Positions 23,851-35,316 of a stretch of 64,000 nt of DNA are shown piece by piece (position 1 is the first letter of the stretch; each line of letters starts with the position of its first letter). Origin of the DNA: Panaeolus papilionaceus (taxonomy: Eukaryota > Basidiomycota > Agaricomycetes > Agaricales); contig JADNRZ010000024.1 in assembly GCA_015501605.1 (NCBI GenBank), positions 62,001 through 126,000 on the forward strand, given 5' to 3'. The notes under the pieces are model-generated. The model was not told where the DNA came from, ran no database searches, and saw nothing but the letters and a program-made list of their open reading frames with translations. The position numbers and the translations under genes were made by a program.

Positions 23851-24555
23851 TTACTGATCCTTTTTCTTTGACCCAGCCTTTCGACGTGGTTGAGGTTTAT
23901 TAACAGTGCCCCGTGCCACGTCTTGTTGTTTGATAGGGGCCTCGTATTGAATGTAGCTTGGACCGATCTGTAAATGTAATGAGTGATGAGCAGATGAACA
24001 AAATTGAGATAGAATACTGACCTCGAGAAGATCCTCATCAAACATGTGGTCGCCGATGTTCCACGACTCAGGAAGGTTAAGATAGGGATCCCAATTATCT
24101 TGATGGTGTCCGCAGCCAAGTCCCCACTGGTAGTATCCTGCCATTTCTGCTCGAGCTGATACCTCGAACATGTCTTCTTCGAGCCGGTACAAGCACTCTC
24201 TATCGACATCAGTGTCGATTGACCTTGTTAGCATCCCCGATATCTGAAGATCCCAGGATTGATCCATGAGATCCCTCAGGTTCTTTGAGGCCAGGTCCAG
24301 TGTGAAGCCGACCAGCGCATTTGCGATGTAAACTGTGAAGGCGTGAGTAAGAGGGAGAAGACCTAACCATGACAATCGCAGCTTCGGATCTCCAGCCGTG
24401 ATGTGTTTATCAAACCAGTTGGCGATCTGGGCGCGCTCAACGAGGGACAGATGGCCAACATAGGGGACAACGTCTCGTTGAGGTGATTTCTTCGTCGGAT
24501 CCATCCAGCGTTTTGATGGAATAACACTGTCATCGAGTTCTCCGAACTGGTGCAA
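23851..24555 (-). CDS. hypothetical protein, 5' end incomplete
   Basis: Not recognised. Minus-strand reading frame with a good intron at 24021-23968 (GTCAGT to TTACAG, 54 nt) that would otherwise be read through. The spliced product has about 216 residues, is acidic in the middle (RLEEDMFEVSARAEMAGYY) and ends in a basic RRKAGSKKKDQ that could be a nuclear signal. There is no ATG at the 5' end: the frame opens after a TAG at about 24570 and the first internal Met is about residue 18. Either an upstream exon exists or the 5' end is lost. It lies just outside the hAT element, at the edge of a unique region. Confidence 0.45.
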   Translation of the reverse strand: MHQFGELDDSVIPSKRWMDPTKKSPQRDVVPYVGHLSLVERAQIANWFDKHITAGDPKLRLSWLGLLPLTHAFTVYIANALVGFTLDLASKNLRDLMDQSWDLQISGMLTRSIDTDVDRECLYRLEEDMFEVSARAEMAGYYQWGLGCGHHQDNWDPYLNLPESWNIGDHMFDEDLLEVSILSQFCSSAHHSLHLQIGPSYIQYEAPIKQQDVARGTVNKPQPRRKAGSKKKDQ

Positions 24556-26385
24556 CGCACAAACGAGCTATTCTAGCATTCCAGCAGGTAAAATCCCCTG
24601 GAGGGATTCGTCTTCTCCCAAGCTAGATACGGCAAACTTGCTCAGCATGACAACAAATTTCGGTTAGCAAACTGTTGTGCAGGAGGTACGCAAGCCAAGA
24701 CTCTGAAACATTGCAAGGTTCTGTAGCCTGACCTTAACATCTTAAGCTCAAAAATAAAATATGTCTGGGTAGCTATGATACTTATCTAATCGTCTCTGTA
24801 TTTAGATTGTCTTAGAATGGGATCCAATTTGAGATATATAACGTTGAATGATGAGATTGACACCAGTCCGGTCCAAATTGGGGACATTCTCACACCCAGT
24901 CAATGAAGGAAAGTGTCGCACTTCAACATTGTTAGTATTCGGACGGCTGAGGCCAGGGTGATGTCAAGGAATCATGTTTTATTATTCATACCTTTGGTTT
25001 ACAGACATTGTTCATGAATTGATAACTCTACACTGAACCGCCACCAACGATACAACGATGCAGTCTCCTGTATAATACCTAAATACCTCAGGAACTGATA
25101 AATATGCTATAACCGTGCAGCCGTGCATGGCCGTGCATGGCCGTGAATTTGACCATTTTGCATGGTAGAGACTGCACGGCCGTGCACGGTCACTGCACGG
25201 CTTTTTTCTTTTGCCCATGTAGATGTAGATATCAAGGTGGCAGAGTGTTATGTGGCTGATGTTTTTCCTCACTTTTTTCTTATTGCTCTCCTAATCTTTT
25301 CACAGCCTGAACCGCATTTACTCCAAGAGAACAGAACGTCAAGATGGACACGGGAGTACCAGGGACGCGATGGAAATAGTACGGTATTATCGAGGGTTAA
25401 AACAGAAAGGGTTAATTACAGGTAAGATGAAAAGGAAAGACGACACACGCCATGAGAGTGGTCATCGTAAGGAGCCTAAGTTCCTCATTATAGGAGGACA
25501 ATGTCGACAAAGAAGGGTGCAGACGACGTCGATTGTAGAGGCGGAGACAGCGATGGCAAAGAGTGGAACGATAGAATTTCATGAGATATCAGTCCATGTT
25601 TTGTTGTCGGCGATAACCAATCCATCTGATGGTCATAAGGAACGAGGATACTGGAAGAAATGAGTAGCGCTGATGTTGTCGCGCTCCGCACGGTTTACCC
25701 CATGAAAAACGCTCCATAACGATAACAGACAGTGACGAGCCTCTCCAGAACTCATATAAGCGCCAAGAACACGATAGACGCCCACTTCATTCCATGCACC
25801 ACTTGGTTCGGGATGCACAGTTGGTAGGAATCTAATAATTTTATCTTCATTTTCTCTGTATTTTATTTCTCCACATCGTTATGCAACCCCTCTCTCCTGT
25901 GTAATATACAAATTCTTATTGGTCTGTGTTCTTCATTCTATTATTCCACAGTATCCACACTTTGTAGTATAAAAGATGTACCAAAACTACGAAATAAATC
26001 AGGTTCTCGCACCTCACCTTCGTATCAGTCAGTTTCAGGTCACAGTCGACCTCGTTATTAGTCCACAGATTGTATCGTTCGTCTCAGAAGCGCTCGAAGC
26101 GCTAGATTTGTTGTTTGTCATTCGCTACACTACCAACCGACCACAGGCATCGAAGCACCTACTGGCTCCGTGCATTTCGTCCTCGCACACTTATCACCCC
26201 CGCCTACTCCCACACATCACCCCTCACCATCTTTCTCTTCATTTGTTTGGTTTTATATCGTATACTGTAGGCGGTACGACAATGTACATGAACCAGCAAA
26301 CTGCGGGGAAGGAGTCGTTGTAGTTGACAACAGTGGGCTCGAAAGTGGAATTCGGAATGAGATTGTTAAACAATGCAAACCCTCG
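24556..26385. other. unique non-genic stretch
   Basis: No frame here has a recognisable domain, and no exon chain could be built. The one notable feature is the CCGTGCA inverted repeat listed separately. The end joins the duplicated 5' flank of copy D. Confidence 0.5.
25111..25208. repeat. inverted repeat rich in CCGTGCA
   Basis: CCGTGCAGCCGTGCATGGCC on the left faces CACGGCCGTGCACGGTCACT and TGCACGG on the right, with about 40 bases between. The whole could form a GC-rich hairpin, or be the two ends of a very small foldback element. A degenerate relative (TGCACGGCTTTGCACGG and GTGCACAG) lies near 54235-54300. Confidence 0.5.
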
Positions 26386-27072
26386 TAGACGTCGTCCACG
26401 ACTTCCCCTGGGTGATGTCATCACTGGGAGCTTAGTGATACATGGGACTGGGACTAGCGAACCTGTGTTGTCCCTCATCATATCATCTTATCGGACATAA
26501 AAACTAAATGAACAGCGCGGTTATTTGTGTGTATCGCCATAAGCCAAGCCTGGTGTTCTGTTTAAAGATGAATTGATTGGTGGGAAATTTTATGCGAGCA
26601 GGAAGGGATGAAGAGAACCGGACGTGTGTTGAGCGTCGGACGTTGAGCATTGAGGTTGCTGCTTACTAGCGAGGCTATTATGCAAGGTGACAAAGGTTTA
26701 GAGACGAATGTGATTTCCTTCATGGGTGACAGTTGGGGGGGAGTTCGAACGCAACTTCTGGGCCGGCGTTCCTCTGGCGCTCCGTGCACCTTCAGCGCGG
26801 CTATCTCTTTCTACTCCCTCGATCGACCGCCCCACAACCACATTTCTCTTCGCCCCCGCTACCAACGTCAAGTGAACTAAGACTTGACCCCACGGGGTTG
26901 ATTATTCAGCGGAAATTGCACCTGGCACTGCACGTGTCATGCACGAGGCGAGATAACTGTATGATTCGGAGCGTCAATAACTCACATCTGATCTTTATCG
27001 TCATTTCCTTCACATATTCTCAACCTGACCAACCTTTTACCTCATATAACCATACTGGTATCTGCTCCAATT
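26386..27072 (+). repeat. duplicated 5' flank of copy D
   Basis: Aligns with about 4030-4794 and 12180-12909 with small indels, starting at ACGACTTCCCCTGGGTGA. No gene is supported. It carries the shared CACGTG block and the CT-rich stretch before the ATG. Confidence 0.75.
26931..26936 (+). promoter_or_regulatory. conserved CACGTG box upstream of copy D
   Basis: CACGTG in CACTGCACGTGTCATGCACG, about 140 bases before the ATG, matching the boxes of copies A-C. Confidence 0.4.
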
Positions 27073-28889
27073 ATGACTGACAATGCTTCCAAGAAATACC
27101 AGGAATACCAGTACCTCAATATCAGCGGCCCAATCTCTGTGACACCCGTTGTGCCTGGTAATCTCCTGTGGGGGTCCGTTGTCCTGTAGGTTCATCTGCC
27201 TTTTATCTGGTTGCATGTATATATTCTGATGAAATTATTCAGTATTCTGGGGCCTACAGGATCGGGAAAAAGTACAGTACGTGATAGAATGAAGCCCCAA
27301 CTACAATCAATCTCACACATATGCAGTTCATTGAGGCGCTGTTGCCAGACAGCTCACTCCAGATATCCAGCAATCAATTGGAAGGTTTCACCCAATCGAT
27401 AGGGACCTATAAAATTGAAAATGTTGAAGTAACGCGCACTGACGAACCAACGAGTGTTATATATCTCGTTGACGTCCCAGGCTTCACTGACACAAAGATA
27501 TCGGAAACTAGTATTGTTTGCATGTTGAGAGAGTGGATGAAAGTTTCCCCGTAAGTGTCTCTATAACTATGGAGAGATATAAAGTGCTTATCATACATAT
27601 AAAAGATCTGGTCACCTTGGTCAGATTTTGTATCTCACCCCTATCCAAAGTGCTTGTATGCCAGGGAGTCACGGGAAAGTGCTCCGGACGGTTCAGGCCA
27701 TGACAGGATGGGAGTCAGCAGCAAACATCACTATCGTCACCACTATGTGGGATAGGCTTTGGAGTGACATGTCCAAGATGAGGGCAGAGAGCAACTTCAA
27801 TGAGCTGCAGGACGTTATAGGGAAGGTATAATTCATCTAGATTCCGGAAACTCCTGTCTCAATTTTACCTAACAGGATTTCATTAGGGATTGGCACGGGT
27901 ACGGGTAACCCGCACGGGTCACGGGTCAGGGTACAACGGGTACGGGTACGGGTTGACATATAGTGATTGCAGAAAACCCGTACCTGCAGAGGGGTTTTTT
28001 TCAACACCTATAGCGCATGGACTAGCGGCAAATTTGCTCGCTTAGTCGTGCACACCTCACCAGTGATGCGTGGCATTCGCACGCTCATGCTCGCACACAC
28101 GCATGCGCACTCTCCCAAGCCCAAGCTCCCTGCAGCTCTCCCACACTGTGTGTGTCCATTGCAAATTCCAACACAATACCCACACAGATTCCAGACCCGT
28201 CAACCTATCATAAACCCTTGACCTGTACCCTCGAAAACCCGTACCCTTGGTGACGGGTACGGGTTTTCAAGGGTACAGGTACGGGTGGCCCTAGAATACC
28301 CTGGGGTTACCCGTGCCAATCCCTAGATTTCATGGATGGAGGCGGGCAGATTGTCAAGTTTTACAATAACCAGGATTCAGTGTTATCCATTCTGAATACC
28401 GCCCTGCCAGCTTCCGCATCCCCTTTTTATCTCGAAGCAAGCCGTCATGAGCCAATCAAAAATTCTTCATTTGGCGCCAATCTATGGGACAACCTCCAAA
28501 GTCGAATTGAAAATCTCAACATTGAAAGGGACAACCTCCAAGCTGATTTGAACAGCCCGTCCACACAATCCAACGAGACACTCAAATCAACCCTTGCTAA
28601 TCAACTCAAGGAGGTAGAGCGGCTGCTAACAAAATTCACCAAGGAGCTGCATGACAATTTTGAACCCGATGATGATGGTGTTGGATTGTCAACACTCCAG
28701 GTCAAGATCAATCATGCTATAACCAGCCGAGGGCAAGACCTCGTACCCAGCCACCAGGATGTGATACCTTCGATAATAAGTCGCCCCGAAATCTCCGCTG
28801 AGGCTGTCCCAGAGACGGGCAAGGTCGTCAGAATCATTCTTGCACTGAAGTGCTGGGGTGCAGATGCCACCAGGTGGTACGATGACTGA
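27073..28889 (+). pseudogene. AIG1/IAN-like GTPase copy D, split by a transposon at the last splice acceptor
   Basis: Exons 27073-27185, 27243-27276, 27327-27550 and 27606-27825 keep the family frame. P-loop GPTGSGKST, G3 VDVPGF, G4 TTMWD. The last exon should start at 27876 (GATTTCATGG), but a 442-bp element sits after its first eight bases, and those eight bases are repeated at 28326-28333. Using the original acceptor runs into a TAA inside the element. The new AG made at the element's right edge (CCCTAG) would join one base short and meet a stop soon after. The rest of the exon (28326-28889) is an intact A-type tail. A full-length product is therefore unlikely unless another acceptor is used. 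Confidence 0.8.
27884..28325. mobile_element. non-autonomous hAT-like element, 442 bp
   Basis: Perfect 18-bp terminal inverted repeats (TAGGGATTGGCACGGGTA at the left, inverted at the right) and an exact 8-bp target duplication GATTTCAT (27876-27883 and 28326-28333). The 8-bp duplication points to hAT. Many ACGGGTA units near both ends form subterminal repeats. No transposase is encoded. The 390-447-bp elements at 33332 and 56693 have similar architecture but different ends. Confidence 0.9.
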
Positions 28890-30140
28890 CTGTTCCCAAT
28901 GAACCCAACGCGCTTAAATGTTCATCATCGAAATGTATTGATAACGACTAGGATGTAGTTGGCATGCCTCGTTCTTCATCTGCCATAGTCGTTGTATGCA
29001 TTTCTCCTTCTTGATACGTTCTGTTTCGCCTTCTTGGTAATTTTTAATGTGTTTTCGTCAGTTATGTAGATATAGTCCAAGAAACCCTGATTACATTTGT
29101 CTGGGTTGGGTTCATTTAATATCATTCGTTTTTCGCCATTATGTGTCCTTGGTATCTGTTCATCTCCCATTCTCTCTTCCTCACCACCTTCACACAACGA
29201 CCACAGAAGCTCGTACTTCGCATCATTGACTGCTCATCACCAAAGGATGGATCAGAGGCGAAGTATAAAGTCAAGGATAACAGCTGAAGAGGGACGAATC
29301 ATGATATGTATTTTCTTCGATCGGTCCATCAGCTCATATATTATACCACCGAAAATGCATCTGATTATAATGTTAATATGTGTACGTTGGAATGAAACAA
29401 CTTTCCCCAGACGCGTTGAAATGTCAAGCGGTCAGTTGTTGATGAGCAGAAGGCCCGCAATGTTCGTGAGGCGATCATTGGGCCAAAGCGAAGTTTCCAG
29501 TCTGAAACAGGGATGCTTCTCTGTAGACGTGGTAGAAAGAGGGAAGAGGAGACACATGATGGGAGGGAGGAGAGCTGTACATGCAGGCAAAGGACAGTAG
29601 AGGTGACAATGCGACAGGAGGCAAGTCTGGAGAGAGGGTTGTACGTCAACGTTGGCGAAAGAGCATAGTGTATTGAAGCTGTACGAAAGATAAATTCAAT
29701 AGACTTAGTCAAGCCAGAAGCCTTCATTGTGGGCGGGTTGAAGTTCGTGATCTGCGATTCTCATTGCACTGGTGGCTGAGGCAGGTAATGTCGACGGAAT
29801 GGGGGCTTACAGGCGAAGATCAGTAAGGATCATAATATAATGTGCTCTATTGGCTGGACAAAATAATGCATTGGAAGCATGATTTCCACAATGTGTCCCA
29901 GCATCACATATCCAACACCCAGCATTCTCCACTCGCTGCTTCATGTCTCTGAGTATCGGCTGACAACGAGATAAAAGGCAAAGTCCGGCTCCAGTGTTAA
30001 CACGAACAAGAGACGAAGAAATTCGGTCGTATTGGATCACAGATTCGTGTCACTTCACCCCTGCCCCCCTCTGTATCAAAGCTCGCCCTAAATATCTCCT
30101 CTCCCTCATCAGGAACGTCAAATATGTCCTTAGACAACAC
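28890..30140 (+). repeat. 3' duplicated flank of copy D, first part
   Basis: Aligns with 6154-7400 and 14278-15815. Contains the conserved block near 29700-29790 but no frame kept in all copies. No gene is accepted. Confidence 0.7.
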
Positions 30141-31134
30141 TGTGGAATAGAGACTTGAGTCGCTTGTGGAAGCCACTCGTTTATGTTCATCCATATATTT
30201 TCCTTTTACTTTCATTTTCTTTCACTTTACTTTCTCCACCCGGGAACGAGCGCAACACTCGAGCACTAATCACGCCACGTGCTCAACCGCGCATCAGCGC
30301 ATCACGCACGTGCGACCTTCCACATTCCAAATAGGATCATGGCCACTCCTACACTTCACCACCTCCACCTCTCATGACACTTCAAAACTCCCTAAACACA
30401 AACGAGTCCTCAAGAACGGAATCGAGATGGGTATAAGGGTGTAGGGTTAGTAGATATTTCTATTTTATTTTCTTCACTTCCACTTCTCTTTCCACCGCTG
30501 CACTTGGAAGACTCCTATCCCTTACATACTCTTCACCTTCGATACACCCGCATTCCTTATAACTCCCATCATTCCCTTCCACTTCACATTCTCAATCTCC
30601 TATCTGTTCAAAACTCCCAACTCCCTCCCCTCTCATCGAGCTCCGCTCCTGCAGCAAGTGGATTGACGACCCACTCGAGCCTGGACAACTCAGCTCAGTG
30701 ACGCGTTGAGCCGGCGATGACAAGAGGAGCGACTGGCGGTGGCGAACTCTAGGAGACCCATTTATTTTATTACAACACGGACAATTACATAGAGTAAATA
30801 CATGTCAAATCCGTACGATTAGCGAGCCTGGGCAGCGCGAGAGCACGCGCGTGCCCAGTACTAGTTACTTCTCTCATTTTCTCTCATATAAGCAACACCC
30901 CCTCTCAATCTAAATTTTATCTCTCGCTTTTGCCTACTTCTATCTCTGTCCGAACGCGCGACCACTTTGAGCATCACGAGCCAAGCTGAGCACTCCCGAG
31001 CCTGCACCTTCCCTCACTACTTCACACATCTCATTCCCTCGCTTGGGAATCCCCTTTTGTTATTTTGTACTACGCTCGCGACATCTTCTGTCTATTACAT
31101 TCCTCACCAGAGGAGGGCTCATTCCTCTTCCACA
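30141..31134. mobile_element. solo LTR in unit D
   Basis: About 993 bp beginning TGTGGAATAG and ending CTCTTCCACA, so the ends form the short inverted repeat TGTGGAA. The flanks read GACAACAC before and ACACCATAGG after. Unit C has the empty site (TAGACAACACCATAGG, near 15805). The target duplication is 4-6 bp; its exact length is ambiguous because CACAACAC overlaps the end. A TATA-like TCATATAAGCAA lies near 30884, fitting a promoter in the forward orientation. No internal retroelement coding sequence adjoins it. Confidence 0.75.
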
Positions 31135-31907
31135 ACACCATAGGACGTTGTCACGTTCATTCAGTTCCAAATCCGCAGCTCAGCCGCATCCTCCTGTCGT
31201 TCCATCATACCACCAACACATTCTGTGCCCGACATCTACTCCACGGCCAGATGAAATGATGGCGATCAGTGAACTGACGAGCTCTGGCACAATTGACGAA
31301 TAAGAGAAGCGGTCAACAGGGCTTCCAACATGTATTGGTCAGGTTACAGAGCAGGATCTGGGTGCGATGGACTTAATGCAGTTCATAGAACGGTAAATGA
31401 ATTTTATAGCGTTTTTCTACAACAATATACTGTGACCCTGAAGATTAGTCAGAAGTAGTAGAGAATAGGATTTTTCACTCACATATATCATGATAGTTGT
31501 TTGAAAGCAACGGTGTACCCATAGCCTAGCCAAGAGCCCATTTCTCTAAGCACGACGCGACGTGTTGGGAATAACCTAGCCATGACCATCAGACTTTTGC
31601 CTTTAAGTCATTAAGTGGGTGCAACTGACATTGTGCATTATGAAAACGGTGGATGGAAGGTCGGAAATCAGGAAAGAGACCTTGATCATCAACCATTAAT
31701 CATCATTTATGATCAATTCAAACACCGCCTGGCATTTTCCCCACCTTGTATCCCGTTGCAGTCTGCATTTGAAAATGACAATGACAATATACGAATTTAC
31801 GATTGTCGAATATTGCTTCTAGGAAAGGTGTTCTAAATGTGAAGTCGAAAACGAGAGTCTCCCATGTCAATTTAAGATACGCCGAAAGTGGTCTAAAACT
31901 TCAAGAT
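31135..31907 (+). repeat. 3' duplicated flank of copy D, second part with 1.47-kb deletion
   Basis: After the LTR the sequence reads CATAGGACGTTGTCACG as in unit B, then jumps to the block that begins TTCATTCAGTTCCAAATCCG (near 8895 in B). About 1.47 kb retained in B and C is missing. It then follows B to about 10160 but lacks the element at 9580. No gene. Confidence 0.7.
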
Positions 31908-32456
31908 AGGGGAGCCCAAGGAAGAGAACACCCTTGCAGCCTTTTTTCATCTCGTGCTTAACTTTTGTCCCAATAGTTCACATTATACACAGCGCATATT
32001 CGAGGTGATAATTTATATTTCGATGACACTTGATCGTGATAAGATGGTGCTCACTTACGGAAATACGTCGACCCAGCATGGAAGCACTGTAAGACCCCAG
32101 GGGCCAGAAAAAATGACTGCAAGTCCAGAGGGAGTTTCCGCTTCGAAGTGACAGGTTTTATTACCTTAATCTCAGATAATAATATTGTAAATGTAGTGTG
32201 AAAAACTGCTGGATAGTGACGTGAAACCTTCTACTTTGAAGTAGGTTTGCTGGTCATTATAACCGCTACTCAAAGAGCATCATGGGCGGGAATTGCGCCT
32301 GCAAATTGAACAATTGCGGCCATGCTCACGCCCTGCTCAGTCAATTATCCCGACCACTCAAAAATGTCTCACACCTGATATCACCCCGAATACGACCCAC
32401 GTCAGGCAACATTTCCCAGCCTTTCACTACAGGTATTCAGACCAGGGAATCTCACA
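31908..32456. other. non-genic stretch at the end of the duplication array
   Basis: Unique sequence after homology to unit B ends. Frames under 75 codons, no domain seen. It contains the 3' side of the next minus-strand gene. Confidence 0.5.
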
Positions 32457-34760
32457 TCAGGCCGCTTTAGGAAAGAAAAAGTGTAATTTATTATTGCCCA
32501 AAGTGGCGGATAGTGTTACTGTCAGCGGCACGTCATCCGTGCTGGGTGCTGGATTTGGAAAAGGAAAATCATATGGATCAGCGGAGAAGGAGGTGTGTTG
32601 GTCAGTGTCCAAAGGTGCAGAGTTGCATTGAGGGAAAGCCGAGAAATTGTTTGGATCATCAATAACACCGTTGTTGTTGCTGCCGTTGTCGCTCAATTCA
32701 TCATCATTGAAGGGGCTGACATCAACCAATCCTGCAACACTGTTGCTTGAAACGCAAGCAGAGCCGATGTCCTCCGTGACAACAGCAACCTCCACCTGTC
32801 CTGCACCCTCAACCATTCCGACATCCTCCAGTCCCTCAACCTGAACCACATTCCCTGCATAGATCCTGCTGCCAACCTCTCCCTCAGCCTTGGTACTGAC
32901 CTCTGCTCCCTCAACCTCAACCTCACCACTAATCTCCTCGATTGCCATCCCACCATAATCCTTGCTGGTGCTCTCAACCATGTTAGAGTCGTAATCTGCT
33001 CCAAGTGTGAGATCTCTATCTTGCCTCACTTCCTCCGCGCGTTCTTCCATCCTCTTCTTCATCTTCGGCATCCCTTCTTTCCAATTTGAAGCCTTTTCCT
33101 TCCTAATTGCACCAGTGGGATCTGCTAGCAGAACCTTCTTGTGCCGGCACTTGTTCTTGTTGGAGGTCCTCAAGATCTCGTGAGTCGCCCATCCATGTTG
33201 GAACCGCTTGAGGTAGGGGCAACGACTGCCAGCCTGTTATTCATACATAAGCAAACAGAGATAGCATATAAATAAAGAATCTTACGCACCACATTAACAA
33301 TAGTTTGAACAAATATTGGGCCTTGGTTACCTAAGGCAGGACACGAGTATACTCACGGGTGATCCGGATCCGTACCTGCGGGTTTTTTTTTTCCAAAATC
33401 CAAACCCAGATCCGCAGGTCAAAGTTCCCACAAGTACCCATGACCTGCGGGTAAGCGCTCACGGGTCAACGGGTCAGCTCGATTAATTAATTTTATTCAC
33501 AAAAAATATATTATTTTTTTCAAATATGTTTTAAAGTGGTTTTTAAGGCTAACTGAAGTACAATATTTTTTCAAACATCTACTTATGTCTGCTATATTGC
33601 AGGTACATAGGGGGTACACAAGTACTTGTGAGTCACCCATTTTTCCGAAACCGAAACCCAGACTTGACCCGGACCCGTGAGAACAAGTACCCAGATCTGC
33701 AGGTCATGCTACTCACAGGTATTCCCACGAGTCAACTCACAGGTACCTGTGAGTATGCATGACTCGTGTCCAGCCCTATGGTTACCCCATTCAATCAAAA
33801 ACTGATCCTTGAGGTGAGCAACACATTTGCGAACAGCTTCCTAAAGTGAGCCAAAAAAATATTAGAACTATCAGTCCATGTAGCGTGATAAGGGAATTGG
33901 TGAGACAGCACATACCCTTGCCTCATTGTAAAGACCTCTGTTGCCCTGAAGACCCATCAACAATTGTAGGTTCTGCCTTGCGAGGCCACGAGGTTTGGGA
34001 ATTGAACCATCTGGCACTTCTTCATAGTCCGGCACAATACCATTCTGGGCATCTTCTTGTGCGCAGAGGCGAGCGAGCTCCTCTATATAATACTGTGAGC
34101 TGTGTCAACGGATGGAGCGGAAAAGACTTACCCTCCTGGGATTCTATACGTCGAAGCATAGATTGGACCTCCTCCAGAGTATAATGAGATGCAACACGGG
34201 AAGGTTGACTAGCCAATGAATTGGTGGCGTGCCCCAGCAGCTGAGGGTCGATGGCGATGTTAGCAACAGCAGCAACGGCAGGTGCAGGTGCGGGAGTAGT
34301 GACAGCAGGTGCAGGTGCGGGAGTGGCGACAGCAGGTGTAGGTACAGGAGTGGTGATGGCAGGTGCAGGTACGGGAGTAGGTACAGCAGGTAGTGCAGGC
34401 GTGGTAGCGATGGCGTGTGGTGCAGTGGCGAGGACACGCAGACTGATAGGTACAGCAGCAACAGGATGTGGTCGCGCATTTGCAAGACCAGGAGGAGCCA
34501 TTGTGGTCTGGCTACCACTACGCTTTTGCAAGGTTGTAAAGTTGGTGACAACATTACCAAGGGAGTGAGTAGAAGCAGGGGGTTGCACAGGTGTTGTTGC
34601 AGAATTGGGGAACGTCACATTGGAATTGTGCGTTTGAAGAGTGTTGCAAGCATGAAAAACAGCTTGAGCAGTGATTGCCTTATTGACATTGCTGTTGGGA
34701 CGAGGAGGAGCAGGTTGTCGAGGTTGGTTCGTAGTTGGTGCGATGGTTGGGTAGGTTTAG
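32457..34760 (-). pseudogene. hypothetical Pro/Ala-rich fungal protein gene, split by a 447-bp element
   Basis: Not recognised by name. Minus-strand exons: about 34760-34132, 34082-33916, 33840-33779 continuing at 33323-33290 once the element and one target copy are discounted, and 33233-32457. Exon 1 has proline/alanine repeats of the TPAPAPAV type followed by YTLEEVQSMLRRIESQE. Exon 2 gives ELARLCAQEDAQNGIVPDY and RQNLQLLMGLQGNRGLYNE. The last exon carries AGSRCPYLKRFQHGW, a lysine-rich stretch and an acidic tail of about 200 residues. The element lies within codons for IEWGNQGPIF; without it the frame continues cleanly, so the break is recent. No clear start codon is seen, so an upstream exon is likely. 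Confidence 0.6.
33332..33778. mobile_element. non-autonomous hAT-like element, 447 bp
   Basis: Exact 8-bp target duplication TGGTTACC (33324-33331 and 33779-33786). Ends TAAGGCAGGACACGA and, inverted, TAGGGCTGGACACGA (two mismatches). The interior has repeated ACTCACAGGTACCTGTGAGT-type palindromic units. No transposase. It interrupts an exon of the minus-strand gene here and shares its termini with the element at 56693. Confidence 0.9.
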
Positions 34761-35316
34761 CTAGATTTAATCCAAGTTAATATCTCTCTTTATAAGATTT
34801 GAGACGGACCTTTTGCTTGCACAGACCAGCTTGATCCTTTCGGTTTCCGGGCCTTTGCTGTATTTTTAAATAATAATAATTTGGCGATCTGGAGAAAACA
34901 TGAGGTTCTTCAATTAAATTGAGAAGATGCAAAAACTCGTTGGGGATGGGATTTATGACAGAAATTGACGTGTTCTCGGACCTTGTGGGTGAGACTAGAG
35001 CAAGCAAATCAGTGGGGTAGTGTTGACTCAATAGAAAAACAGACCTAAATCTTCCAAGCGAGAGATTAATCAGAACATGAGAGACTCATGTCTATTCAAG
35101 AGAGCACAAAAATGGCCAAGGCGTGATGCAGTGATGTCCTTTTTTTGCAGTTAAGTATTTCCCTGAATAAAAATTATGAGCGGAGCTTGAGATGGTTTCG
35201 AGAGAGCAAAAATCCTCGGCACGAACATCCACAAAACTGTTTACCCTGCATCGGAATAATAGAATCAGGAATTGTTTAAATACCAAAGAGCATGACTGAC
35301 AAGAACACATACCAAA
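34761..35316. other. intergenic stretch between divergent hypothetical genes
   Basis: Lies between the minus-strand gene ending near 34760 and the plus-strand gene starting at 35317, so it probably holds both promoters and perhaps an upstream exon of the minus-strand gene. A minus frame at 35031-34777 (84 codons) has no recognised domain. Confidence 0.4.

Noticed and set aside
27967..28221. 84-codon frame inside the 442-bp element in copy D
   Set aside because: Lies wholly inside a miniature element, has no transposase motif and is not expected to be coding.
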